DNA of 64,000 bases from Streptomyces sp. MNU76. Its GTDB lineage: Bacteria > Actinomycetota > Actinomycetes > Streptomycetales > Streptomycetaceae. This document shows positions 1 to 7,384 of this stretch, piece after piece (within the stretch, counting starts at the first letter, position 1; each line of letters begins with the position of its first letter). The DNA is taken from positions 310,001-374,000 of the forward strand of contig NZ_JAJKLK010000019.1 in assembly GCF_020982545.1 (NCBI RefSeq), in the 5' to 3' direction. Below the pieces are notes generated by a model. It searched no databases, was not told the DNA's origin, and worked only from the letters and a program-made list of their open reading frames with translations. The position numbers and the translations under genes were made by a program.

Positions 1-14
1 TGGCTCTTCTTCAT
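1..14 (-). CDS. 5' start of a minus-strand gene cut by the window edge
   Basis: On the minus strand an ATG at 14-12 opens the frame Met-Lys-Lys-Ser and runs off the window. AGGAG and AAGGAG lie just upstream. In many Streptomyces the gene after a flavocytochrome-type ferric reductase encodes an FMN-binding-domain protein, so that is the best guess. Only four codons are visible, so the product cannot be confirmed. Confidence 0.35.
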
Positions 15-170
15 CGCTCCTTCAGCTCCTGAAGTGTGAAGTCTCGCGGGGGAGACCCGTCGGGCGAACCCGCGGGAAACCATGGCCAGAAGTCGGGGTG
101 GGGCAGGTGGTGGCGACCGGCGGCTGGAACGGTCGGTCGGATGGGGATACGCGGCGAGCGGCCCCGCCGC

Positions 171-1550
171 TCACATCTCGAACGACTCGTGGTGGATACG
201 CCGGGTCGGAACACCCGCGCCGCGCAGGGCCTCGTAGACGCCCTGGGCGAAACCGGGCGGCCCGCACAGGAACACGTCGTGGCTCTCGATGTCCGGGATC
301 TTGCGGCGCAGCGAGTCAGGGGAGATGTCAGGGCGCTCGCCGTCGGGGCTGTTCACCGCGTACATCAGCCGGGCGCCGCGCTCCTCGGCGATCAGCGCCA
401 GCTCGTCCCACAGGGCCAGGTCCTGGGTGGTGTTGGCCCGGTAGAGCAGGGTCAGGTCACCGGCCGCGCCGGGCAGTGTCTCGAAAAGGGCCCGCATCGG
501 CGTGATGCCCACACCGCCGGCCACCAGCAGCACCTTGCCCCGGCTGCGCTTGCCGGCCGTCAGCGCCCCGTACGGGCCCTCGGCCCACACCCGGGTGCCG
601 GGCTCCAGGTCGCGCAGGGCCGAGCTGTGGTCGCCGATCGCCTTGACCGTGATCCGCAGCATGTTGGGACGGGGCGCCGCCGACAGCGAGTACGGGTGGG
701 AGCTGAACCGCATGCCGGGGGCGAGGAACCGCCAGCGGAAGAACTGCCCGGCCTCCGCGCCCATCCGGTGCAGCTTGCGCCCGCTCATCAGCACGGAGAC
801 GATGCCGGGCGACTCCTCGATGACCGCCTCGACCCGCAGCCGGTGCCGCATGTTGAGCCGGATCGGCGTGATGATCCGGTACCACAGCACCAGCGCGGTC
901 ACCGACCCGTACAGCGCGTACCAACCGGTCTTCGCGGCGGGTGTGACGGCGAACTCGTTGCCGGTGGAGATCTGGTGCCAGAACGTCAGGAACGTGGCCG
1001 CGTAGGTCAGCAGGTGCGTGTGGTACCAGAAGTCGTACGGGATCCGCTTGCGCACCGGGCCGATCGACATCAGCCCGATGAGCACCAGCAGACCGGTGCC
1101 GATGGCGGCCTTGCCCATGTCGGGCAGCTGGTTGATGGAATCGATGGTCTGCTGCAGGATCGCGGTGTGGGTGAGACCGGCCTGCAGCGCGTATCCGTAC
1201 ATCGTCAGGACGACGTGCGCGACGACCAGGCAGAGCGTGTAGCGGCCGGTCATCGCGTGCCAGCGGGCGACCCGGTCGGAGCCCACCCGGCGTTCCAGCG
1301 CGGGCACCCGGGCCATCTGGAGCACCACCAGGGCCATCATGTAGCCGCCGAGCAGACCGGTGATCCGCCCGGCGTTGACCATCTTGCTGCCCTGGTCCGC
1401 GATGGAGGGCGTGTTGTCCCACCACAGCCACACCACCGCGGCCACGCCCGCATAGAAAACGATCAGCAGCGGGACGGCGGGGGAGCGGCGAGGTCGGATG
1501 CGGCGCATCGTCTGGCGGCGCGCGGCGCGACCTCCGGCGATCGTGGACAC
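171..1550 (-). CDS. ferric reductase-like transmembrane flavoprotein oxidoreductase
   Basis: 459-residue membrane oxidoreductase. The N-terminal half has about six membrane segments with histidines placed as in heme-binding ferric reductase domains (RWHAMTG, VVAHVV, YHTHLL, FWHQ). The C-terminal half is an FAD/NAD(P)H reductase: an HPYSLS flavin motif, LLVAGGVGITPMRALF for the nucleotide and a terminal FLCGPPGF motif. It should move electrons from NAD(P)H through FAD and heme across the membrane to ferric iron or to an extracytoplasmic flavoprotein. I chose GTG at 1550 because GGAGG lies four bases upstream; an in-frame ATG at 1586 would add 12 residues with no clear ribosome site. The next gene downstream begins at 14 and may be its partner. 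Confidence 0.88.
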   Translation of the reverse strand: MSTIAGGRAARRQTMRRIRPRRSPAVPLLIVFYAGVAAVVWLWWDNTPSIADQGSKMVNAGRITGLLGGYMMALVVLQMARVPALERRVGSDRVARWHAMTGRYTLCLVVAHVVLTMYGYALQAGLTHTAILQQTIDSINQLPDMGKAAIGTGLLVLIGLMSIGPVRKRIPYDFWYHTHLLTYAATFLTFWHQISTGNEFAVTPAAKTGWYALYGSVTALVLWYRIITPIRLNMRHRLRVEAVIEESPGIVSVLMSGRKLHRMGAEAGQFFRWRFLAPGMRFSSHPYSLSAAPRPNMLRITVKAIGDHSSALRDLEPGTRVWAEGPYGALTAGKRSRGKVLLVAGGVGITPMRALFETLPGAAGDLTLLYRANTTQDLALWDELALIAEERGARLMYAVNSPDGERPDISPDSLRRKIPDIESHDVFLCGPPGFAQGVYEALRGAGVPTRRIHHESFEM

Positions 1551-1675
1551 GGTTCCTCCGTGGTGGGCTGGACCCTTGGCCCACACGTACGTGCAGCGAG
1601 TGCCGTGTGTTCAACCGTGTGAACAACTGTCTTGCGGAACGATCGCCCCGGGAGGCGCGCCCGTCTCCCCTGCCG

Positions 1676-2257
1676 TCAGACGACGGACGGCGGCAGCGGC
1701 AGCCCCGGCAGGCCGTCCATGCTGGTCGCGATGTGTTCCTTGGAGCCGAAGTAGGCGCTGAGCGACTCGTCGTCCTCGCGGGCGAAGCGCCGCCCGTGCA
1801 GGTCGCGTTCGTCCTCGTACGCCATGAACGGCACGGCGTAGCCGCAGCTGTCGCGTATGTGCTCGGCGCGGACCACGATGATCGCGCGCAGGCCGTGCGG
1901 GGTCGGGTCGATGTCGGGGAAGCGGGCGAGGAGTCCGGCGAAGCGCGGGTCGTCGCGGAAGACGGCCTCGCCCGTGCCGTGTACGCGCACGATGCTGGGC
2001 GGGCCCTGGAAGGCGCACCACATCAAGGTGATCCGGCCGTTCTCGCGCAGGTGCGCGATCGTCTCCGCGTGGGAGCCGGCGAAGTCCAGGTAGGCGACGG
2101 TCCGTTCGTCGAGGATGACGAACGAGCCCTTCAGGCCCTTGGGGGAGAGATTGATCGTGCCGTCGGCGGACAGGGGCGCCGTGGCGGTGAAGAACAGCGG
2201 CTGTGCCTCGATGAACGTCCGCAGGCGGCCGTCGATGCGCTCATAAGTCTTTCCCAT
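1676..2257 (-). CDS. pyridoxamine 5'-phosphate oxidase family protein
   Basis: 193-residue PPOX-type split-barrel protein. Features typical of the family are the N-terminal QPLFFTATAP strand, the NLSPKG segment, the LDFAGSHAETIAHL helix and RITLMWCAFQGPPSIVRVHG. Such proteins bind FMN, F420 or heme. The sequence does not have enough signature residues for me to choose a cofactor, and it is unlikely to be the true vitamin B6 enzyme PdxH. It is monocistronic, 125 bp upstream of the ferric reductase start on the same strand. The ATG at 2257 has no strong Shine-Dalgarno sequence. Confidence 0.85.
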   Translation of the reverse strand: MGKTYERIDGRLRTFIEAQPLFFTATAPLSADGTINLSPKGLKGSFVILDERTVAYLDFAGSHAETIAHLRENGRITLMWCAFQGPPSIVRVHGTGEAVFRDDPRFAGLLARFPDIDPTPHGLRAIIVVRAEHIRDSCGYAVPFMAYEDERDLHGRRFAREDDESLSAYFGSKEHIATSMDGLPGLPLPPSVV

Positions 2258-2316
2258 GTCTAACGATTATCGACGGAAAAGCTTTGCCTGTCTAACGAAT
2301 TGGGGCCGGGAGCACG

Positions 2317-2355
2317 GATTCCGGGTGGGCCTCCCAAGGAGATCCACCCGGAATC
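2317..2355. terminator. 12-bp hairpin downstream of the triplicated gene
   Basis: Perfect inverted repeat with arms 2317-2328 and 2344-2355 and a 15-base loop that itself contains CTCC/GGAG. It lies about 200 bp past the end of the minus-strand gene ending at 2554 and upstream of the PPOX start. There is no T tract, so termination is inferred. Confidence 0.45.
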
Positions 2356-2363
2356 AGGGTCTT

Positions 2364-2400
2364 CCGTGTCCGCCCCGGCCGGCGCGCGGGGCGGACACGG
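2364..2400. terminator. 13-bp hairpin, second of a tandem pair
   Basis: Perfect inverted repeat with arms 2364-2376 and 2388-2400 and an 11-base GC-rich loop. With the hairpin at 2317-2355 it forms a tandem pair between two minus-strand genes, which fits transcription termination after the secreted repeat protein. Confidence 0.5.
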
Positions 2401-2553
2401 CCCTTGTCGCCCACGAGGGGCGCAGGAGGTCACTCGCCGAGTGAGGGGGCCCGTCGCGGACGGCTCATCGCGACCGGCCCCTCGGCTCGGACCCCCTCGT
2501 GCGACCGGCGGAGCTCCGGCCCGCCGACGTGGCGGACCGCCCGCTCGTCCGGA

Positions 2554-3771
2554 CTACTGGTTGAGCTGGCAGGGTGCGAGGGCTTCGAGGCCCTCGGGCT
2601 TGGCGGCGGCGCGGCCGATGGCGGTCTCGATGCGGTTGAGTGTGGCGATGCGCTTGTCCTCGAGCGGGCCGAGGATGGCGTTGTTGACGAAGTTGGCGCC
2701 GCCCTGGCCGACGGTGTCGATGAGGCGCTGGTTGGCTTCCTGGATCTGGGTGTCGAGGAGGGCGAGGTTGCGGTCGACCTCGGCCTGCGCGGAGGCCGGG
2801 ATCGCCGGGAGTTCGCCCGCGACGGCCGGGCAGGTGATGGTGCCGGCGGCACCCGCGTTGCCCGCGTCCTCGCCTGCGCCCGCCTCGGCACCCGCACCGG
2901 CCTCCTCGCCGGCTCCGGCGTCGGCCTCCTCACCGGCGCCTGCGGCACCGCCCTGGTTGAGCTGGCAGGGTGCGAGGGCTTCGAGGCCCTCGGGCTTGGC
3001 GGCGGCGCGGCCGATGGCGGTCTCGATGCGGTTGAGTGTGGCGATGCGCTTGTCCTCGAGCGGGCCGAGGATGGCGTTGTTGACGAAGTTGGCGCCGCCC
3101 TGGCCGACGGTGTCGATGAGGCGCTGGTTGGCTTCCTGGATCTGGGTGTCGAGGAGGGCGAGGTTGCGGTCGACCTCGGCCTGCGCGGAGGCCGGGATCG
3201 CCGGGAGTTCGCCCGCGACGGCCGGGCAGGTGATGGTGCCGGGGCCACCCGCGTTGCCCGCGTCGGCGGCACCCTCGCCCGCACCGGCACCCTCGCCCGC
3301 ACCGGCCTCCTCACCGGCGCCTGCGGCACCGCCCTGGTTGAGCTGGCAGGGTGCGAGGGCTTCGAGGCCCTCGGGCTTGGCGGCGGCGCGGCCGATGGCG
3401 GTCTCGATGCGGTTGAGTGTGGCGATGCGCTTGTCCTCGAGCGGGCCGAGGATGGCGTTGTTGACGAAGTTGGCGCCGCCCTGGCCGACGGTGTCGATGA
3501 GGCGCTGGTTGGCTTCCTGGATCTGGGTGTCGAGGAGGGCGAGGTTGCGGTCGACCTCGGCCTGCGCGGAGGCCGGGATCGCCGGGAGTTCGCCCGCGAC
3601 GGCCGGGCAGGTGATGGTGCCGGGCGAGGCGTTCCCCGCGGCGTCCTCGTTGTTGGCACCCTCGCCGGCGAGGGCGGAACCCGCGATGACCGCTCCGGAG
3701 AGCACGACCGCGGTGGCGCCGCCGATGATCCCTACGCGACGCTTGTTGTACTTCGGAAGAGCCCTGGACAT
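2554..3771 (-). CDS. secreted protein of three identical domains
   Basis: 405 residues. An N-terminal signal segment (basic KYNKRR, then a hydrophobic stretch ending GSALA) precedes three copies of a domain of about 97 residues. Each copy begins near TITCPAVAGELP and ends APCQLNQ. Copies are separated by Gly/Ala/Glu linkers (GAGEEAGAGEGAGAG type) of unequal length. Each domain has exactly two cysteines, near its ends, which suggests one disulfide per domain. The middle (AQAEVDRNLALLDTQIQEAN) looks helical. I do not recognise a function. The gene is divergent from argH across a 203-bp spacer. The start is the ATG at 3771. The DNA copies are themselves identical, so recent amplification or gene conversion is likely. 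Confidence 0.85.
   Translation of the reverse strand: MSRALPKYNKRRVGIIGGATAVVLSGAVIAGSALAGEGANNEDAAGNASPGTITCPAVAGELPAIPASAQAEVDRNLALLDTQIQEANQRLIDTVGQGGANFVNNAILGPLEDKRIATLNRIETAIGRAAAKPEGLEALAPCQLNQGGAAGAGEEAGAGEGAGAGEGAADAGNAGGPGTITCPAVAGELPAIPASAQAEVDRNLALLDTQIQEANQRLIDTVGQGGANFVNNAILGPLEDKRIATLNRIETAIGRAAAKPEGLEALAPCQLNQGGAAGAGEEADAGAGEEAGAGAEAGAGEDAGNAGAAGTITCPAVAGELPAIPASAQAEVDRNLALLDTQIQEANQRLIDTVGQGGANFVNNAILGPLEDKRIATLNRIETAIGRAAAKPEGLEALAPCQLNQ
2557..2846 (-). repeat. 290-bp tandem domain repeat, copy 1 (C-terminal)
   Basis: Base-for-base identical by eye with 2953-3242 and 3334-3623. It encodes the C-terminal copy of the domain in the 2554-3771 gene. Copy spacing is 396 and 381 bp, both multiples of three. 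Confidence 0.9.
2953..3242 (-). repeat. 290-bp tandem domain repeat, copy 2 (middle)
   Basis: Identical to copies 1 and 3. It is flanked by the variable low-complexity Gly/Ala/Glu linkers, which differ in length between copies while the domain itself does not. Confidence 0.9.
3334..3623 (-). repeat. 290-bp tandem domain repeat, copy 3 (N-terminal)
   Basis: Identical to the other two copies. It follows the signal peptide and a short acidic linker (GEGANNEDAAGNASPG). Confidence 0.9.
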
Positions 3772-3898
3772 GCGGATGCCTCACTCGGGTCGGGTGTGGT
3801 CGGTGTATACGAACGCGGCGCCTGCGTCCGGTGTGAGTTACGTGAAAGCGGTTTCGTTTGTTCAAACGTTTCTCGGCGTCTCTCAAACTTCTCTCAGA

Positions 3899-3927
3899 TT
3901 GACGATCCATGCAGAGTTCTGCATACT
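3899..3927 (+). promoter_or_regulatory. argH promoter
   Basis: TTGACG at 3899-3904 and CATACT at 3922-3927 are separated by 17 bp, a good sigma-70/HrdB-type match. Transcription would start near 3934, which excludes the in-frame ATG at 3909 as the argH start. Confidence 0.6.
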
Positions 3928-3933
3928 CATGCA
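3909..3933. promoter_or_regulatory. two overlapping ARG-box-like operators
   Basis: ATGCAGAGTTCTGCAT (3909-3924) and TGCATACTCATGCA (3920-3933) are two perfect dyads overlapping each other and the -10 region of the argH promoter. Their form (TGCAT, four bases, ATGCA) resembles ArgR boxes. Binding here would block RNA polymerase when arginine is plentiful. Confidence 0.6.
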
Positions 3934-3974
3934 TGGCAGTGAAGGCAGTAAGCGGAGATCTAGGAGCAACGCGA

Positions 3975-5465
3975 GTGAGCAGCAACAGCGGTGACGTACG
4001 GCTCTGGGGCGCCCGTTTCGCCGACGGACCCGCCGAGGCCCTGGCGAAGCTGTCCGCCTCCGTCCACTTCGACTGGCGGCTGGCCCCGTACGACATCGCG
4101 GGCTCCCGCGCCCACGCGCGCGTGCTGCACAAGGCGGGCCTGCTCACCGAGGACGAGCTGTCCCGGATGATCGCCGGCCTGGACCAGCTCGAAGCGGACG
4201 TGGCGTCGGGCGACTTCGTCGGCACCGTCGCCGACGAGGACGTGCACACCGCCCTGGAGCGCGGTCTCCTGGAGCGCCTCGGCCCGGACCTGGGCGGCAA
4301 GCTGCGCGCCGGACGCTCCCGGAACGACCAGGTCGCGACCCTCTTCCGGATGTACCTGCGGGACCACGCCCGCACGATCGGCGGTCTGATCGCCGACCTC
4401 CAGGACGCCCTGATCGGCCTGGCGGAGGCCCACCCGGACGTGGCCATGCCCGGCCGTACCCACCTCCAGCACGCCCAGCCGGTCCTCTTCGCCCACCACG
4501 TCCTCGCGCACGTCCAGTCGCTCTCCCGGGACGCCGAGCGGCTGCGGCAGTGGGACGAGCGCACGGCCGTCTCCCCGTACGGCTCGGGCGCCCTCGCTGG
4601 AAGCAGCCTCGGCCTGGACCCCGAGGCGGTCGCCAAGGACCTGGGCTTCGAGCACGGCAGCTCCGCGAACTCCATCGACGGCACCGCGTCCCGCGACTTC
4701 GTCGCCGAGTTCGCCTTCATCACCGCGATGATCGGCGTGAACCTCTCCCGGATCGCCGAGGAGGTCATCATCTGGAACACGAAGGAGTTCTCCTTCGTGA
4801 CCCTCCACGACGCGTTCTCGACGGGCTCGTCGATCATGCCGCAGAAGAAGAACCCGGACATCGCGGAGCTGGCCCGGGGCAAGTCCGGCCGGCTGATCGG
4901 CAACCTGACGGGCCTCATGGCCACGCTCAAGGCGCTGCCCCTCGCCTACAACCGCGACCTCCAGGAGGACAAGGAGCCGGTCTTCGACTCGATCGACCAG
5001 CTGGAGGTCCTGCTCCCCGCCTTCACCGGCATGATGGCCACCCTCACCGTCCACCGTGAGCGCATGGAGGAGCTGGCCCCGGCCGGCTTCTCCCTGGCCA
5101 CCGACGTCGCTGAGTGGCTCGTCAAGCAGGGCGTCCCCTTCCGGGTCGCCCACGAGGTCGCCGGTGAGTGCGTCAAGGCCGCCGAGGCCGAGAACAAGGA
5201 ACTGAACGACCTGACGGACGACCAGTTCGCCAAGATCTCCGCCCACCTCACCCCCGAGGTCCGTACCGTCCTGAACGTCCCGGGCGCCCTGGCCTCCCGC
5301 AACGGCCGCGGAGGCACGGCCCCGAGCGCGGTGGCGATCCAACTGGCGGACATCAAGCAGAACGTGACGGCCCAGCACGCGTGGGCCACAGCCAACCGGC
5401 AAGTAACCACCCCCACCCACCCGCGCGGGCGCGATGGGGTCGAAGGGGCGCAGCCCCTGGGTTAG
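3975..5465 (+). CDS. argH: argininosuccinate lyase
   Basis: Cytosolic last step of arginine synthesis: argininosuccinate to arginine plus fumarate. 496 residues. It starts VSSNSGDVRLWGARF and carries the superfamily signature SSIMPQKKNPD, plus GRSRNDQV, the TH of GRTHLQHAQP and the EFAFITAM region. GTG at 3975 has AGGAG eight bases upstream and lies after the inferred transcription start; the ATG at 3909 lies before it. The protein matches the family to about residue 475 (near 5400). A foreign-looking tail of about 21 residues (VTTPTHPRGRDGVEGAQPLG) follows, read from an intergenic repeat; a TAA sits one frame off at 5404. The stop codon lies inside the target duplication of the adjacent IS. 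Confidence 0.96.
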   Translation: MSSNSGDVRLWGARFADGPAEALAKLSASVHFDWRLAPYDIAGSRAHARVLHKAGLLTEDELSRMIAGLDQLEADVASGDFVGTVADEDVHTALERGLLERLGPDLGGKLRAGRSRNDQVATLFRMYLRDHARTIGGLIADLQDALIGLAEAHPDVAMPGRTHLQHAQPVLFAHHVLAHVQSLSRDAERLRQWDERTAVSPYGSGALAGSSLGLDPEAVAKDLGFEHGSSANSIDGTASRDFVAEFAFITAMIGVNLSRIAEEVIIWNTKEFSFVTLHDAFSTGSSIMPQKKNPDIAELARGKSGRLIGNLTGLMATLKALPLAYNRDLQEDKEPVFDSIDQLEVLLPAFTGMMATLTVHRERMEELAPAGFSLATDVAEWLVKQGVPFRVAHEVAGECVKAAEAENKELNDLTDDQFAKISAHLTPEVRTVLNVPGALASRNGRGGTAPSAVAIQLADIKQNVTAQHAWATANRQVTTPTHPRGRDGVEGAQPLG

Positions 5466-7057
5466 CTTGTTCTTTATCTACCAAGATCTTCCGGGCTTGC
5501 CGATGGCCTTGAGGGTCTCGGGGCGTTTGACGGTCTTGCCGACGTCGTAGCGGGGTGCCCGGTGTCTGTTCTTGGCGCCGGGTGGGCGTCCGGGGCCGGC
5601 GCCTTGGGGTTTGGGAACGCGGGCCGGGCAGGCGAGGTGAGCGCGGATGTTCCTGAACCCCGGCGGACCCGGGCCGGGCTGAGCCGGTCCGGGGTGGTGG
5701 GTTTCTCCCAGGGCGGAGGTCCGTAGCGAGCGGTCGGGCGAGCCGGAGCTGGGTGTGAGCGACGATCAGGATCCAGGTCCAGCGGTCCGCCGCCTCGGGA
5801 GTACGGAGCTTCGGGGTGGTCCAGCCGAGGGTCTGTTTTGCGAAGCGGAAGGTGTGCTCCAGATCGAATCGACGGAGAAATGCCTGCCAGAAACGGTCCA
5901 CATCGTCCGGGGTGGCGCCGGTCTTCGAGGACCATAACCACACCGGCGGCGCGTCTCGTTCCTTTGACAGGTGCTCGACCTTCAGTCGAATCAACGTGCC
6001 CTCAACCAGGGGTAGTTCACCGTCGTGGTCGAGCCAGGACGAGCGGTGGGTGAGCCTTGGGTGGACTCGGTCCCATGCCTGAGTCTCGGCCTTGCCGTAG
6101 TTGCTGGTGTCGGTGACGGTGGTGATCGCGGGCTCGGGCCAGGTCTCCGGCCTGGTGAAGCGGAACTCCGGGCCGTGCTTGGGCGGCCGGCCATTCGTCC
6201 CCGGCCGGCGGGACGGCTTCGGCAACCGCATGACGCGGTCGGACCGGACCCTGCCGACCAGCTCGACGGGCAGGTCACGCAGGACCCACGCCAGGCGGGT
6301 GACGTCATAGCCGGCGTCGCTGACGATCACGATATGCGGGTCCCCGGTCTGCCACTGGCCAGCGGTGACGAGCCGCTCCACGACGCCCCGCAGCTGGGCG
6401 GCGGTGATGGCGGTCGCGTCGTCCGCCGGGCCGAGCCGGACCGCGTCCAGGATCGCGGTCCAGGACGTGGCGCCCGGCTCCAGCACGGCCACGAAGGAAT
6501 AGGGCCAGCCCGGAATGAACTGTGACGCCGTCTTCGCGCGGCCGTATACGTGGCAGAACAGCCGCTCGGCCGAGCACGGCGCGTCCGAGCGAAGCCACGG
6601 CGACACGTCGACCGCCAGGACCAGGCGCCCGCCGTCGAAACGCGGCAGCGACAGCCCGGCCAGCACGGTCCGCAGCCGGCCGACATCGATCCGTCCGTGG
6701 TTCAGTCCGCCGTACATCGCGCCGTGCCCACGACGATGCTCGGGCAGCAGCGTCAGATCCACCGGGGACTTCACCGCCCCCTCCGCACACAGCACCGCGT
6801 CGGTGAGTTCGAACAACTCGTCGCGCCGAGCCGTCAGACACTCGTAGAACTCGCCCCGGAAGCGTGACGCTTCCGCGAACGCTTCACTCCGGACAGCATC
6901 ACGCAGCAGACTCACCCTCACGGCCTTCGTCGTGGTCACGTGCACCTTGGTCGGAGCACAGGATCAGACGAAGGCCGCCCCCACGTCCGGCGAATCCCCA
7001 GGTGAGCGACCCAGTTCGAGACACCGTTCGAGACCGAAAGAAAAAGAACAAGGTTAG
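5461..7057 (-). mobile_element. insertion sequence with terminal inverted repeats and target duplication
   Basis: The left end reads CTTGTTCTTTATCT from 5466; the right end, reverse-complemented, reads CTTGTTCTTTTTCT, ending at 7052. These are imperfect terminal inverted repeats around a single transposase gene. Flanking GTTAG occurs at 5461-5465 and 7053-7057 as a 5-bp direct repeat (or TTAG as a 4-bp one). The element proper is 1587 bp. The family is uncertain: the transposase resembles a DDE group common in Streptomyces, IS4/IS701-like. Confidence 0.8.
5478..6915 (-). pseudogene. DDE transposase with two frameshifts in its C-terminal part
   Basis: The first 400 residues read cleanly (MYGGLNHGRIDVGRLRTVLA, VLAVDVSPWLRSDAPCSAER, VSDAGYDVTRLAWVL, FDLEHTFRFAKQTLGW). 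The acidic positions in AVDVS, SDAGYD and DLEHTF are candidate DDE residues. At about 5711-5717 the frame must shift to continue PWEKPTTPDRLSPARVRRG. At about 5657-5663 it shifts again into FRNIRAHLACPARVPKPQGA and ends KAIGKPGRSW with TAG at 5480-5478. Both shifts look like single-base losses in C/G runs. Without correction the frame ends near 5353 with a nonsense arginine/proline tail. GTG at 6915 fits best; an in-frame ATG lies at 6945. Either the element is dead or the base calls are wrong. Confidence 0.8.
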
Positions 7058-7231
7058 GGGATGTTTCGAAAGTCCCGCACAGCACCCACGGCGCCCGGCA
7101 CGCACTCTCGCCGCACCGGCCGAAACCCCAAGTACGTCCAGTACGAGGGCTTTCGTCCGGCACGCCGAGAGCACGCACCGGACACCGCGGGCACCGCGGG
7201 CACCGCACAGGACTTTCGAAACACCCCCTAG
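7055..7231. mobile_element. MITE-like element with 18-bp inverted repeats
   Basis: The left arm at 7058-7075 (GGGATGTTTCGAAAGTCC) and right arm at 7210-7228 pair with one mismatch, and both are flanked by TAG (7055-7057, 7229-7231), consistent with a 3-bp target duplication. The interior of about 135 bp has no open frame of note but contains partial inverted copies around ACTCTCG/CGAGAG and CGGGCACCG direct repeats. This structure fits a non-autonomous IS derivative. Its left target copy coincides with the right target copy of the neighbouring IS. Confidence 0.65.
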
Positions 7232-7236
7232 GGCAC

Positions 7237-7268
7237 CTCCCGCTCGAGCGAAGCCGAGAGTGGGGGAG
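7237..7268. repeat. dispersed repeat, CTCCCGCTCGAGCGAAG family
   Basis: Imperfect palindrome reading CTCCCGCTCGAGCGAAGC and then CGAGAGTGGGGGAG. Near-identical copies lie at 25118-25155 and, in reverse, 29238-29280. Here it is in the leader between the MITE-like element and the aldo/keto reductase gene. Confidence 0.7.
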
Positions 7269-7384
7269 GGACGGTAGGGGCGGCGGGGGCGAAAACTCCC
7301 GGAAGCCCCGCACCGCACCACGAAGGTCATCACGGGTTACGTTTGCTCAGGAACCGCAAGGAGCCGACCCGAACGGAGCCCGCG

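Noticed and set aside
36..1622. 528-codon plus-strand frame
   Set aside because: Antisense to the ferric reductase; its product is Gly/Arg/His-rich, typical of high-GC shadow frames.
3960..5420. 486-codon minus-strand frame over argH
   Set aside because: Perfect shadow of argH; acidic Gly/Val/Asp composition and no homology.
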